A program made the position numbers and the translations under genes. This document shows positions 45,719 through 56,567 of a DNA stretch of 64,000 nucleotides, one piece after another (position 1 is the first letter of the stretch; every line of letters starts with the position of its first letter). This stretch comes from Cornus controversa (lineage: Eukaryota; Streptophyta; Magnoliopsida; Cornales; Cornaceae). The notes below the pieces were generated by a model that saw only the letters and a program-made list of their open reading frames with translations, did no database searches and was not told the origin of the DNA. The stretch is from the NCBI GenBank assembly GCA_026545225.1, contig CM048846.1, positions 35,475,501 through 35,539,500 of the forward strand. The letters run 5' to 3'.

Positions 45719-47229
45719 TGATTTGTGTGTGAGTGTGACTCAAAAAGTATACCAATTAAAAATTTCCACACTTCGCAATAGAACGAATTCCTTGCAGAAT
45801 AGGGCTATCGAAAGGGGTATCGTACCTCAGGGATTATGGTCTAATGAGTTGGAATACAGAATTAATTCTAATTAAATTTAAGAAAAGAATTCTGATTTTT
45901 TAAACTAAACTAATTAAAAAGTAAAATAAAATAAATCAAAGTAAACAAGATAGTGAAGATAATAAGAGAGAAATCTAGGTTGTTTGACTTCACCACTAAC
46001 TCCACAATCAATGGTCAATTGAATCAACTATAGGGGAATTACATCATGCATAAGTGGTGTCGGTGGCTACAAGCTCACCTTCATCTGTCAAGAAGATAAC
46101 ATATGATTAAGGCTAAGCCATGGACTATCTTCGATTGGCATGGGCCATCTGCCTAACTACTCTAATCTAGGGTGCAGTATGGTTCATCTTCTCTAGGCAT
46201 AATCCATCAAAGCTCATAACAATATATTCAGTGATTACCATTGTGTAATAATCTCTCTCATGATCACAGAAAATAAGAGAGATTGAGTTCAATAACAACA
46301 ACTAAATATCTAAGACAAGATAAGAAATCATTGAGATTGAATTTACAAGACTTTTATTGCTCAATTCTATAATAAGAATCCTCTGAATTACACAATCTAT
46401 GCATGTATATAAAGGTCCCCAATAATTAAAACAATCAAACCATTGATGCTTTGTTAGGGCTACATCAAAACCCTAGTGGATGAACTAGCCGCTCATGGTA
46501 GAAGAAGAAGCTTCAACTGTTGAGGAAGAAGACATCATCTTTCTGAGTTATGCGTATGACTTTGTTCTCCAATGGCTCTGCAATATGTTTCTGTTCTCTT
46601 CTCAGCCCTCTCAGACTCTCCAATCTCTGTTTGTAAGCTCTCTCAACTCAGCCTCCAAGTCTTCACTTTATTTCCCAAGAGAATACACCAAAGTCCTAAT
46701 CCAATTAGGAATAAATTAGGGTTTCCCGCAGCACTAATTAGGTGGGTTTTTTCTGCTGACTTCGGCCCGACTTTTGACCCACTAGAAGTCCGATTTACGG
46801 AATTTTTGTGAAATACAAAAGTGTGCAGAATCAAATTTCGTTCAACCCTTAAAGAAAATAATGTCGATTTGAGGCTCGAAAATAAGACTTCTGGTCCGTT
46901 TTCCAAAATGGGATTAAGACTGCATTATGCGCAGAGTTGGGCTTCAGGCCCGAAACCTTCTTAAGCAGTTGTAATTCTCTTGGACCTCTTCCTTGGGCTG
47001 ATTTGAGTTAAATTAAATGGTTGAGTGAATCTCCTTGATGTAGGCTTCATCTCACCATCTTGGATGTCTTCTTTAAAAGCCCAAAATTATGGTATTAACT
47101 GAAATAATCATTAAGGCCCTGAAAATACAGAAAACACTAAAACAAAGTAAAATCACAAAATAATCTATCACTAAGAGAATAAAATACATAAGTTAAGAGG
47201 CTAGAATGCGTAACATTCAACGCCTATCA
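45719..47229 (-). repeat. 5' LTR of the Athila-like element
   Basis: The 1511-bp partner of 36064-37574, same TG...CA ends, adjacent to the PBS. It contains the element's promoter; a TATATAAAGG is present on the plus strand, but no convincing minus-strand TATA could be chosen. Confidence 0.93.
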
Positions 47230-47234
47230 GTATC

Positions 47235-48514
47235 CTTGAAGACTAAAGGAAGGATGTTGGAGTAATCACCTAAGTCTACAAATTGACACCATTGAAGCAA
47301 CAATTTGGTGATTTTCAAAAATTCTAGGATTGGGCCATACACTCTGATGGAGGTTTGAGGTTTAGGGGTAGGTCCTTTGTACCTTTGCCTTGTCGAGATG
47401 ATGTTCTTAGGGAGTTTCATTACTCTAGACTCGCAGTACATCCAGGTGGAACCAAAATGTACCACAACTTACGTCGTCATTATTGGTGGAAGGGCTAAAG
47501 AGGGATGTGGCTCAGTTTGTAGCAAGATGCTTGACTTGTCAACAAGTTAAGGCTGAGCATCAGAGGCCTGCTGGGTTGTTGCAGCCATTGCCTGTGGCAG
47601 AGTTGAAATGGGAGTACATTACTATGGATTTTATGATGGGATTATCGAGGTCATCAAGGGGACATGATACCATATGGGTTATAGTTGACAAGATAACTAA
47701 GACGGCACATTTCCTTCCTATTCGAGTAATGGGATGATATAGAGACCCTCAGCAGTTTGTAGTTTGTATATTAAAGAGATAGTGAAGCTTCACAAGTCCC
47801 AGTGACTATTGTATCAGATCAAGATCCTCAGTTGACAGCACAATTTTGCTAGAGCCTTCATGCAGCTCTTGACACCGAATTACTCCTTAGTACGACCTTT
47901 CACCCTCAGACTGATGGGCAGTCAGAGAGGATCATTCAAAGTCTAGAGGATATGTTTCGTGCCTATGCTTTGGATTTTCGAGGTAATTGGGAGGACCACC
48001 TTCCGTTGGTAGAGTTTGCCTACAACAATAGCTACCAATCCGGCATTGGTATGGCACCATTTGAGGCATTATATGGTAGACCATATAGATCACCAGTTTG
48101 TTGGACTGAGGTTGGAGATACGACTACCTTAGGTCCTAACTTGGTTCGGGAGACCATCAAAAAAGTTAAGTTGATCTGTCAACAATTGGTCACAGCTCAA
48201 AGTTGTCAAAAGAGCTATGCCGATCGGAGGCGGTGACCTTTATCATTTGATCTTGGGGATCATGTCTTCCTCAAGGTTGCTCCATGCAATGGGTTATTGC
48301 CATTTGGGCATAGTGGAAAATTATCACCACAGTTTATTGGACCCTTTGATATTTTAGAGAGGGTTGGAGAAGTAGCGTACCGTTTGGAACTACCACCATA
48401 ATTGTCCAGCATACACAACATCTTCCATGTGTCTATGTTAAGGAAGTATGAGCTGGGCCCTTCGCACGTACTTGATTGGCAAGATCTTCAGGTTGAGGGA
48501 GATGTGTTAAATGA
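47235..48514 (+). pseudogene. Gypsy LTR tail joined to integrase remnant (copy C)
   Basis: 47235-47328 continues the interrupted LTR. At about 47329 the sequence switches without PBS or gag into the pol region homologous to 59820-60950, indicating a large deletion. The integrase parts are clear: zinc domain ARCLTCQQVKAEHQRPAGLL, core YITMDFMMGLSRSSRGHDTI, then QTDGQSERIIQSLEDMFRAY, GNWEDHLPLVEFAYNNSYQS and ALYGRPYRSPVCW. There are several frameshifts and stops. It is interrupted at 48514 by an insertion and resumes at 51482. Confidence 0.85.
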
Positions 48515-49360
48515 ACCTAAAAGGGGAGGGGGTGAATAGGTTCTTCAATTTTTCTTCCTAATATTACAAGTTTTGGCTGTCACATGCAATCACACAATTA
48601 TGGACACCAGGATTTATAGAGAAAAATGCCAAGGTGGGGTAGAAAACCTCTTTGAACTGAGCTCCACTATGTCTAAAAGGGTAGTACAATAATTCTTCAA
48701 TCACTCTCTCACTCACCCAACTCACAACATAGTCTCCAGCTCTCAACCCAATTCACAGCCTGCCTAGGCCTGAACCACTCTCACCAAATCTCACAACAGC
48801 TTTTCCGCTCTCAACCCAACCTAGGCTTTCCAAAGCCCAAGCTATCTCTCATCAATCTCACCACAAGCACTCACACTCCCCCTGTCCAAAGTATCCCAAT
48901 ACTTGGACTACACATAGTGATAGTGGAGTCAGTTCGATGTAATGAGCAGCAACTCTTCAAGCTTTGATTATTGGTCTTCAAGGTTGATCTGTAAATCTTC
49001 AAGCTCTGATAGTTAGTCTTCAAGGTCCAGCATGATAATGACACGTCCACTTGTCTTCTTGGCAGATAATGACACTTGAATTTCTTCAATGATAGGCTTC
49101 AATAAGTACACCCTTAAAGTGTAGCTTCAGAGAACTAGTAGAAGTCCACTTTTGCAATGAATTTCCTTCTCAGCTTCTTAAACAACCATTCAGCTTAGAA
49201 TTCACTTCAAACAATGGTCTTGGAATTGCTTGTCTTGATACCTGTTCTTAAACTCAAACACAACTGCAACTGGAGTAGAAGTTAGATAGCATAGGTACTA
49301 TTTAAATCTTGAAAATAGTATTTTTAGAGTAACTAATCAGCAATTCCAAGTCAACAAGTC

Positions 49361-49610
49361 AGAATTCCACAAAATAGATTCCACAAATAAAAATTCCACA
49401 AAACAGATTCAACAAATCAGAATTCCACAAAATAGAATCTACAAATCAGAATTCCACAAAATAGATTCCATAAATCAAAATTCCACAAAATAGATTCTAC
49501 AAATCAGATTCCACAAATCAGAATTCACAAAATAGCTTCCACAAATCAGATTCCACAAATTAGAATTCCACAAAACATATTTCACAAATCAGATTCCACA
49601 AATCAGCAAT
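49361..49610. repeat. Minisatellite of AGAATTCCACAAAATAGATT-type units
   Basis: About nine irregular copies of a unit near 28-30 bp built from AATTCCACAAA and GATTCCACAAATCA half-units. AT-rich, no coding potential. Confidence 0.85.
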
Positions 49611-50744
49611 ATAAGTTACTAAACAACACAACCAAGCTCCAAACAAGTTAGTGGAAGAGATATTTCTGCTCCAAGATACCCAAAAGAGATCAAGGGTTAT
49701 AACCGGTCTAAATGTGCAGAAGACAACCTTTAAAAATAATTTCTAATATGCTCAAAACATTTCTCAAGTTCAGTTCTATTTAAAGATTAAAATTAGCAAG
49801 GTGATAAGCTACTTCAAAAGCCTTTTTACAACAAATTAAATCCAACATTGAACTGGACACTTTTGAAAGAAACTACTTGCCCATTTTACTTTCAGCAAAG
49901 ATTTGTGTTTGTCTAAATGCACATGCTAGGATCAGGTTTAACAATCACAGACTTTTCTAGATTTACATGATAATGCATTTGAACTTTAACATTAAATTTT
50001 GTTCAACAACAGGAGATCATAATCAGCTGACTTTAAATGAACATTAACTGTACATAACTAGCATAATAGCAATCAATTTCATTTCAGTTAGATGGACTTA
50101 AATCATATGAGCCCTAAGAAATTACTCTGTAACAAACTGATACACAAGACTTGATCACCCAAAATGTGAAGCATGCATGCAGTTGGATAAACTATAGTTG
50201 AAACATGTCTTAATATAAGTAAATTTATATGCTTGTGTAATTAAGACATATTAAAGACCTTAAGAGCAGCAGCACCGAAAGACTTACAAGTGAGGTTTTG
50301 AAATATGAAACACTAAGAACATATGTGTACTGATTTAGGAATATCAAGATTAGTCAAGCTAAAACATAACTCAGTGAGCTCAGAAAATTCAATACATAGA
50401 ACACATGTATACCGATTTTGAAATCTTAAGATTAATTATGCTAAACACAGAACACATGTATTTTAAAAACAACTAAAGCATATTCTAAAATAATGAAATT
50501 AAAAACTCATCATATTAATTTTTGAAAACAGATTCAGAATCTTGAAAGCAACTCATAAAAATACACAAAAATTAGAATCAGATCATGTAAGATCAAAAGG
50601 GTGCGCCTGTGCATATGAGTGTCAACATGTAAGCCTCAAATGTGCGCCCGTGAGAGTGTAGTGAGGTGCGCCTGTGATGAGTGAAATAGAAGACATTAGA
50701 GAGAGTATACTGATGAAGTAAATTTTAGAACTCTGTAGCTGTCG

Positions 50745-50965
50745 GCGGTGTTGAATCGATGATGAGGATGGACCGAAATCGCCGCGCGACGTTTAATCGC
50801 TGATGAAGACAAACTGAACACACCGGCGACGTTCAATCGCTGATGAGGATGAACTAAATTCGCCAATGACGTTGAATCACTGATGAAGACAAACTGAACA
50901 CAATGGCAAAGTTCAATTGCTGATGAAGATAAACTGAATTCGTCAGCGACGTTGAATCGTGATTC
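50745..50965. repeat. Minisatellite with roughly 46-bp unit
   Basis: About five copies of a unit containing GACGTTGAATCGCTGATGA, alternating AGACAAACTGAACAC and GGATGAACTAAATTC. It is much more GC-rich than its neighbourhood and contains CGCCG dinucleotide clusters. Confidence 0.8.
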
Positions 50966-51481
50966 TGATGATGAGAGTGAACCGAGTCCTCCTTCAATTT
51001 CAGCTCACCATTTGACACACTCTCCTTTCTCTCTCTCTCTTAGCTCTGTGTCTCACACACACACACTATGTTCTATATCAGAGCACCAACTTCACACCTT
51101 CTCTCCCTTTTCCCTTTTTATTTTCTCTCATCTTTTCTTTTTCTCACATCTTACATATATATCGCCTTTTGAATTTGATAGGAAACCTTAGCAACCTTAC
51201 TTTCCCAATATGCTCCTCCCCTATTGTTGCCCTAACAATAAATTTCAAAATGCCATTCTTTGAGAATTTGACAAAATTTTTCTATAATTAAATACTCAAT
51301 TTGCCCCTACAATTAAGTTAGTACAAATACATGACATGATATATAATTATAACAAGATAGATAAATTAATTCATGTAAATACACCCAATATGAGCTGTTA
51401 AAAGTGAAATGACAATAATGCCCCTACCAATCCTTTTAACATTAAAATATGGGCAAACATGCTCATGGGCTCCCCAGACCA

Positions 51482-51703
51482 TTAGTGTCCTTCAAGGAAT
51501 GGCCGGTGAAGATTCTAGACTCGAGAGAATAAGTACTTCATGGCAAGACCATCCCTTTAGTCAAGGAATTGTGGAGGCACCATGGAACAGAGGATGCCAC
51601 GTGGGAACGTGAACAAGAAGTTCGTTTGACGTATCTTGACTTGTTCTCCAATTGAGGTACATTCTAAATTTTGAGGATGAAATTTCTTTTAAGGAAGGTA
51701 GGT
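51482..51703 (+). pseudogene. Integrase C-terminal tail and polypurine tract of copy C
   Basis: The translation gives EWPVKILDSRE, a stop, then VLHGKTIPLVKELWRHHGTE and DATWEREQEVRL...DLFS, the chromodomain-like C-terminal tail of gypsy integrase. TTTTAAGGAAGGTAGGT precedes the LTR as polypurine tract. Continuous with 48514 once the insertion is removed. Confidence 0.8.
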
Positions 51704-52755
51704 TGTAAAGACCCATAAATTTTTATTTATTTATTTATTTATTTCCATTTACCTATATATTTGTGTGATTTTTATTAAACGTGATAAGTGTGTGCACATC
51801 ATGTGATCTATTAATTTTATTCTTATTAGGACATGTTATTAATTTTAAAAAAATTAAGAAGACAAAAAGGAAATGTTAAAATTGGCCAAATTAGGGCAAT
51901 GCATATATGTATTGTGACAAAGTAGAAGAAAGGAAAGCGAGAAAAGAAATTAGCCGTCCCTCTCTCCCATTATCAACCATCAGGCCCGTCACTTTCTCTC
52001 TCTCACTCCTCTTCCCACTCTCTAAACCTAAATACATATCTTCTCTCTAGAAATCGAAAGGGTTGGAGATGGGTATCCTTAAAAACTCAAGGGAGGATGT
52101 TGGAGTACTCACTTAGGTCTACAAATTGACACTATTGAAGCTACAATTTGGTGATTTTCAAAAATTCTAAGATTTGTTCTCCAATCTGAGGTAGGAGTGT
52201 TCTAACCTCTTTAAGCTTTAAATTGTGGGATGTTCTGTCCTTGAGTTTTATATGATTATGTATGCCAAAAATTACTGGAATGTGATAGATGAAAACATGT
52301 GTGCTTATGATATTTTGTACATATATGTGTGATAGTTCATATATCGCATATATACATATATGTGTGTGTGGTATTTATATTGGGAAAGTCTAGCGGGTCT
52401 GGGTATGTAGACTACTGGGATCCTGTTCTGTGAATTTTAGATGTCAACTGAACTTTATTTGCGTAATTGGGGGTTTCGGCAGTTGGACTCATGGAGTGTG
52501 ATATAGATCCATATATTTTCTTAGGCTGATATATATATATATATATATAAACGCCTCTGTCAACACTGTAGTTTTATATGAGTCCAGGCCAAGATCTATG
52601 TCTTTCCCATTGAAGTATTGCTAAATCAGGGACTTTATATTAGTGTAATTGTATGTGCATATTCATATATATAATCATTTGTTGGTCCTTAAATATATCA
52701 GATTTTTGTTTATGTGAACAGAGTCTTAGTTGTGATAAATATTGTTGGGTGTGAC

Positions 52756-52788
<33 letters not shown>

Positions 52789-52830
52789 GCTTTGTGTGTG
52801 TGTGTTTGTGTATATATATACATTTCAAAT

Positions 52831-53006
52831 TGTAGAATTGGAGTTTGGGAATGGTTAAATTGGGTATTGCTTGGTGTGGCTATACATATTTGTGTTTATA
52901 TATATATACATGTTAGATTGTAGAATTGGAGTTTTGGAATGGCTAAATTGGGTATTGCTGGGTGTGGCTATGCACCTATATTGTTGCATGCATATACTGG
53001 TTGATA
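52831..53006. repeat. Two-copy 88-bp tandem repeat within the LTR
   Basis: TGTAGAATTGGAGTTTGGGA at 52831 recurs with small changes at 52919, followed in both by AAATTGGGTATTGC and GTGTGGCTAT. Confidence 0.75.
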
Positions 53007-53469
53007 CATGCGTGAATCAAGGTGAGGATGATTGGGTTGTGTGTTTTGCTAGATTATGTGAGCATAGAACTAGTAGGGGGGCTGTTTGGGTATGGTCAAA
53101 TTAGTAACTTGGGCATGCATAAGTGGGTAATTATGGAGTGAATTTGGATGGGCTGTGATAGTATTATATATGTACTTGATTGGGTTTTAGTATGATTCTT
53201 ATATATATACTTATACATGGTATATGTGGGTCTTCCATGAGGCATTTCATATTTAACTTATGAAACATAAATAATGGTTGGAGAAATTGGTAGGTTTGAT
53301 AAGTAAAGGCTTTTGCCTTGCCTATAGATGATGTGGACTGGTTTGTATACTTGGTATTGTCTCATACTAATATAATTATATATGTGTAATCAGGGTGTTA
53401 TTTCCTTCTAATTGTTTTCGTTCTATTTTTCTTTCCTTCTCTTTCTTTTTGATGTCAACCACCCGATAT

Positions 53470-54760
53470 ACAATAGTGTTCAACTGCTCCCCAATGAGCA
53501 GGGAGTAGTCTATACATTTTTAACTCTAGCCTTCCAATCTAATTCTATGGCTATTTGGTTAAAACCATTATTTTAGGAAACTATTACAATTTCAATTATA
53601 ATTAATTAGTCGTGAGGTGAAATGACTATAATGGAATTTTTCTTAGAAGGAAAAAATCACTTTATTTAATATCCTTTTCATATTTGGTATATATGTTCTC
53701 TCTCTCTAATTGATCCAGAAAAAAGAAAGCAAAGTGGTTAACAGTGAAAAGTGTTGTTGAACTTCATAAAAATGAACATATTCTAATGTGATAAATGGTT
53801 TTTGAAAATCTCATAACAACAAATATATTTACTTATAATTTTTCTTTTCATGTTTTGGCTAATGCATAATAAAATAAAATAAGTGTTTGGTTGGTTGTTT
53901 TGTGCGTGTGCGTGTGTATAGACTATAGAGGTATATAATATAGTATGTATTAACAAGAAAACTGTTAGAATTTTCACCACGCTTTTTGGAAGTCTCAACA
54001 TGTTATATATCTGTAGCCTTTCTCTCTCCTAAACTCATATGGGCACCTTCACGATTATAATTATATATAGTTTGTTCTTGAGCTGATGAAACAACCCTGG
54101 CCTACCCACCATTTCTATGCTCATCCCAGAATTACCATCTTCATATAAGCATAAAGAAAAGTAGCGATGTAATTAAGTGTCACAATGCGCATAGGCAAAA
54201 AAAAAAATGATATGCAAAAGATTGAGTCATGATTGGCAATGTGGTCTTGCTTCTCTGACTACTCAGCCTGTGTGACCCAGTCCTTGCAGACAAGGTGCAC
54301 ATAAGTATCAACAACTGATTGGGCAACGGAAAAATCATGACCGTCCATTGCTAATCCAAAGATACCGATCTCAGCTAGCATACGGTCAGTGAGGGAAGTG
54401 AATTTGCCACTTTAATAAGTGGGTGTATGGATATCACCAAAAAAAAAAATTAATTAAAAAGAAAATTTTCCCAGGCTCCTTCATGAAATCAACCTAATTA
54501 AATATCACAATTCAGATATTTTTGATCAATTGGAAAGAGAGAGAATCTACATGCCAAATATTGAAAGGATATTAAAGAAAGTGATTTTTTAAAGAAAAGT
54601 CCATTATAGTCATTTCACCTAACGACTAATTAACTACAATGTAAATTGTAATAGTTTCCTAAAATAATGGTTTTAACCAAATAGCTGTAATATAAGTAAG
54701 AAGACTAGAGTTAAAAGTGTGTAAACTATTCCCTTTCACTAGGGAGCAGTAGAACACTAT

Positions 54761-54764
<4 letters not shown>
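53470..54764. mobile_element. Pack-MULE-like element with about 250-bp TIRs
   Basis: 53470 to about 53720 and about 54525-54764 are inverted repeats sharing ACAATAGTGTTC at the ends and TATTTGGTTAAAACCATTAT inside (about 85% identity by eye). The 0.8-kb interior has no transposase but holds a 49-codon exon-like fragment on the minus strand. TA-rich flanks hide any target duplication. Long TIRs plus host-like sequence suggest a Mutator-type carrier. Confidence 0.7.
54259..54409 (-). pseudogene. Exon-like fragment of an unidentified gene captured in the TIR element
   Basis: The minus-strand frame encodes GKFTSLTDRMLAEIGIFGLA, MDGHDFSVAQSVVDTYVHLV and CKDWVTQAE, then TAG. Composition and lack of stops look like a real protein C-terminus, but I cannot name the family. 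It lies between the two TIRs and its codon use is less AT-rich than the surroundings. No ATG or upstream exons are visible. Confidence 0.5.
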
Positions 54765-54819
<55 letters not shown>

Positions 54820-55344
54820 GCACATATAACTTGCTAGGAATACAAGGTTTTGAATTTCACTTTTATTACCCCACTTATGTTAAGTGTCTTGCATCCATTA
54901 CTTGGAAAATCTGTAATTTTTGGTTTTTAACCCATTAGATTTTACCTAAGCAGTTTCTTAGAGAATAATTCTCTTTGTTATTATGTGTTATGTGGTGAGG
55001 TATACATATGGGATACTTTATTCTTTTGGTGCATGAATTTGTGTGAGTACACATCTTAAATCAAAAAGATACTCAAGGTGTACTTTCTTTTATGATGTTG
55101 ATAAGGTGCTAGCATGAGAAGCTTGTAGTGATAGATACTTGAAAATTTTGCTAGAATTAAATAAAAAGAAATGAAGATATGTATATTGTGAGTTAATTAG
55201 CATGTATATTGCTTAGGAATTGATTTGGTTGATGGGGTTGTGCCAAAAAAATTTAGGGGAAAATGACCCTATACTTGGCCAAGTGGTGTCAGATTCCATC
55301 GGGTCAGTAGCCCGTAAAACTGGCAATGCTATGTGGCTTGTCCT

Positions 55345-55458
55345 TAAACAAGTGCATGAAATTTACGTGACTTACCTCGTGTGAGTGCGCGGAATCTACG
55401 TGACTTACTTTTGTAAGTGCACGAAATCTACGTGATTTACCTCAGTAAATGCACGGAA
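55345..55458. repeat. Tandem repeat, about 33-bp unit, in the LTR
   Basis: Three and a half copies of AAGTGCACGAAATCTACGTG followed by ATTTACCTC-type sequence. A poly-C run follows at about 55741-55753. Confidence 0.75.
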
Positions 55459-56326
55459 CTACGAACAACGCCCAAAATTATATACTTGAATTGTGGTTTA
55501 TATTTTATTGAAAATGATGGAATAAAATATGATTAATTTCTTGAATATTGGAGTTGAAATTCGGTTGGTCTGTTATTGCCTTATCACATGACTTTAACTA
55601 TGAATATAAATTGATGCTATTGTTTTACTACTTGCTAGCATGTTGTATAATCCTGTATGTGTGCATGTTGTAGCATCTCATGAATTACTGCTTTATTTAG
55701 TTAGAATACCATCTACTGAGCTTTTTCTAAAAGCTCACCACACCCCCCCCCCCTAATTTTGCAGATGCGAGAGCTAGTGCCAGCAAGCAGATAGCCTAGT
55801 GTGAGGACGTCCTGCTATATTTTGATGAAGATCTAGCTATTTTATGTTATCTTAGCCTTTCCTATTCAAATGTAATAAATTAAATACATTGTCTTATCGT
55901 TGACTTGATTGGATGTTTCAATTAAACATTGAGGTTTTGTATTAGCGTTTGAGATACAATGGACATTATTAATTTGTTTGACTTAATCTGAATTAATTCA
56001 TTTGAGTGGGATTTATTTATCGATTTGTTTCATTTCCCTTCCTTAAAAAAAAAATTTCCTTTATTCTCTTAAATTTTGAAATTGTGTATTTTTTCATTTT
56101 AACTCCGATTTGGAAAAAAATTGAATCTAAACTGATTCTCTTGAAATTCTCTTTCCAATAAAATTATTTTTATCTAAAAATTTCAAAATTTTTGAGTCTA
56201 ATTACATTAATTTAGAAAAAAACAATCTTTTTCTCTTCCCATTGATTAAGTTCTTGGCATCAGATTTTGAATTGGTTTTCTTTCACTTTATCACAAATTA
56301 AATTTGGAAATTGGGACATGACAGAA

Positions 56327-56338
56327 TGGTATCAGAGC
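56327..56338 (+). other. Initiator tRNA-Met primer-binding site of copy D
   Basis: TGGTATCAGAGC, the usual complement of the initiator tRNA-Met 3' end, 3 bp after the LTR end. Confidence 0.85.
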
Positions 56339-56567
56339 CATAGGTTCGAACACCTTAGGATGACAGGTAAAGGTTTGAACCATGTGATAGTTGAGGGTAT
56401 GTGTTTAATTTATCATTGCATTATATTTCATGAACCGTGCTATGTGTTATGTGGAATGTGTGAACATGTTATATGTTAAGTGATGAACCTAACTTTTTCT
56501 GTGCAATAGGCTTATAAACTAACATTATAGTTGTGGTTGGATAATTTCATTATGATCTTATAAAGTT

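Larger units (their letters stand above)
36064..47229 (-). mobile_element. Athila-like Ty3/gypsy retrotransposon, nearly complete, integrase lacking
   Basis: An 11,166-bp minus-strand element with paired 1511-bp LTRs and an exact 5-bp target duplication GTATC (36059-36063 and 47230-47234). Its PBS complements tRNA-Asp (45697-45713), as in Athila elements, and a polypurine tract lies at 37575-37585. Internal order: gag-protease-RT-RNase H in one frame, then an untranslated stretch where integrase would lie, then a 407-codon accessory ORF. About 27 differences between the LTRs by eye (roughly 98% identity) indicate a fairly recent insertion. It has split a gypsy LTR. Confidence 0.93.
48515..51481. 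mobile_element. Unclassified insertion of about 3 kb in the copy C integrase
   Basis: The gypsy pol sequence GAGGGAGATGTGT stops at 48514 and continues GTGTCCTTCAAGG from about 51482, with GTGT repeated at the joints (possible 4-bp target duplication). The insert begins AAATGAACCTAAAAGGGG, contains two minisatellites, and ends CTCCCCAGACCATTA. I find no TIR, LTR pair, poly-A tail or coding domain. Its right part (50950-51240) has CT-rich leader-like sequence. Candidates are a solo LTR or non-autonomous retroelement. Confidence 0.55.
51704..56323 (+). mobile_element. Long gypsy LTR shared by copy C (3') and copy D (5')
   Basis: It starts TGTAAAGACCC after the copy C polypurine tract and ends ATGACA just before the PBS of copy D at 56327. 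It is 4620 bp long, of which about 1.3 kb is the TIR element at 53470-54764. The first 470 bp match 35670-36063 plus 47235-47328. It includes TA microsatellites (about 52530, 52762, 54768-54820) and local tandem repeats. One LTR bordered by pol on one side and PBS-gag on the other indicates a recombinant LTR-internal-LTR-internal array. Confidence 0.75.

Noticed and set aside
48564..49089. Minus-strand ORFs of 60 and 72 codons in the unclassified insertion
   Set aside because: Short, Cys/Ser-rich without domain or splice context; treated as chance frames.
49361..49610. Regularly spaced repeats suggestive of a CRISPR array
   Set aside because: Units are irregular, spacers are themselves repeats, and the context is a plant genome; it is a minisatellite.
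52640..53104. ORFs rich in Ile/Tyr (62-77 codons)
   Set aside because: Translations of TA/TG microsatellites in the gypsy LTR.
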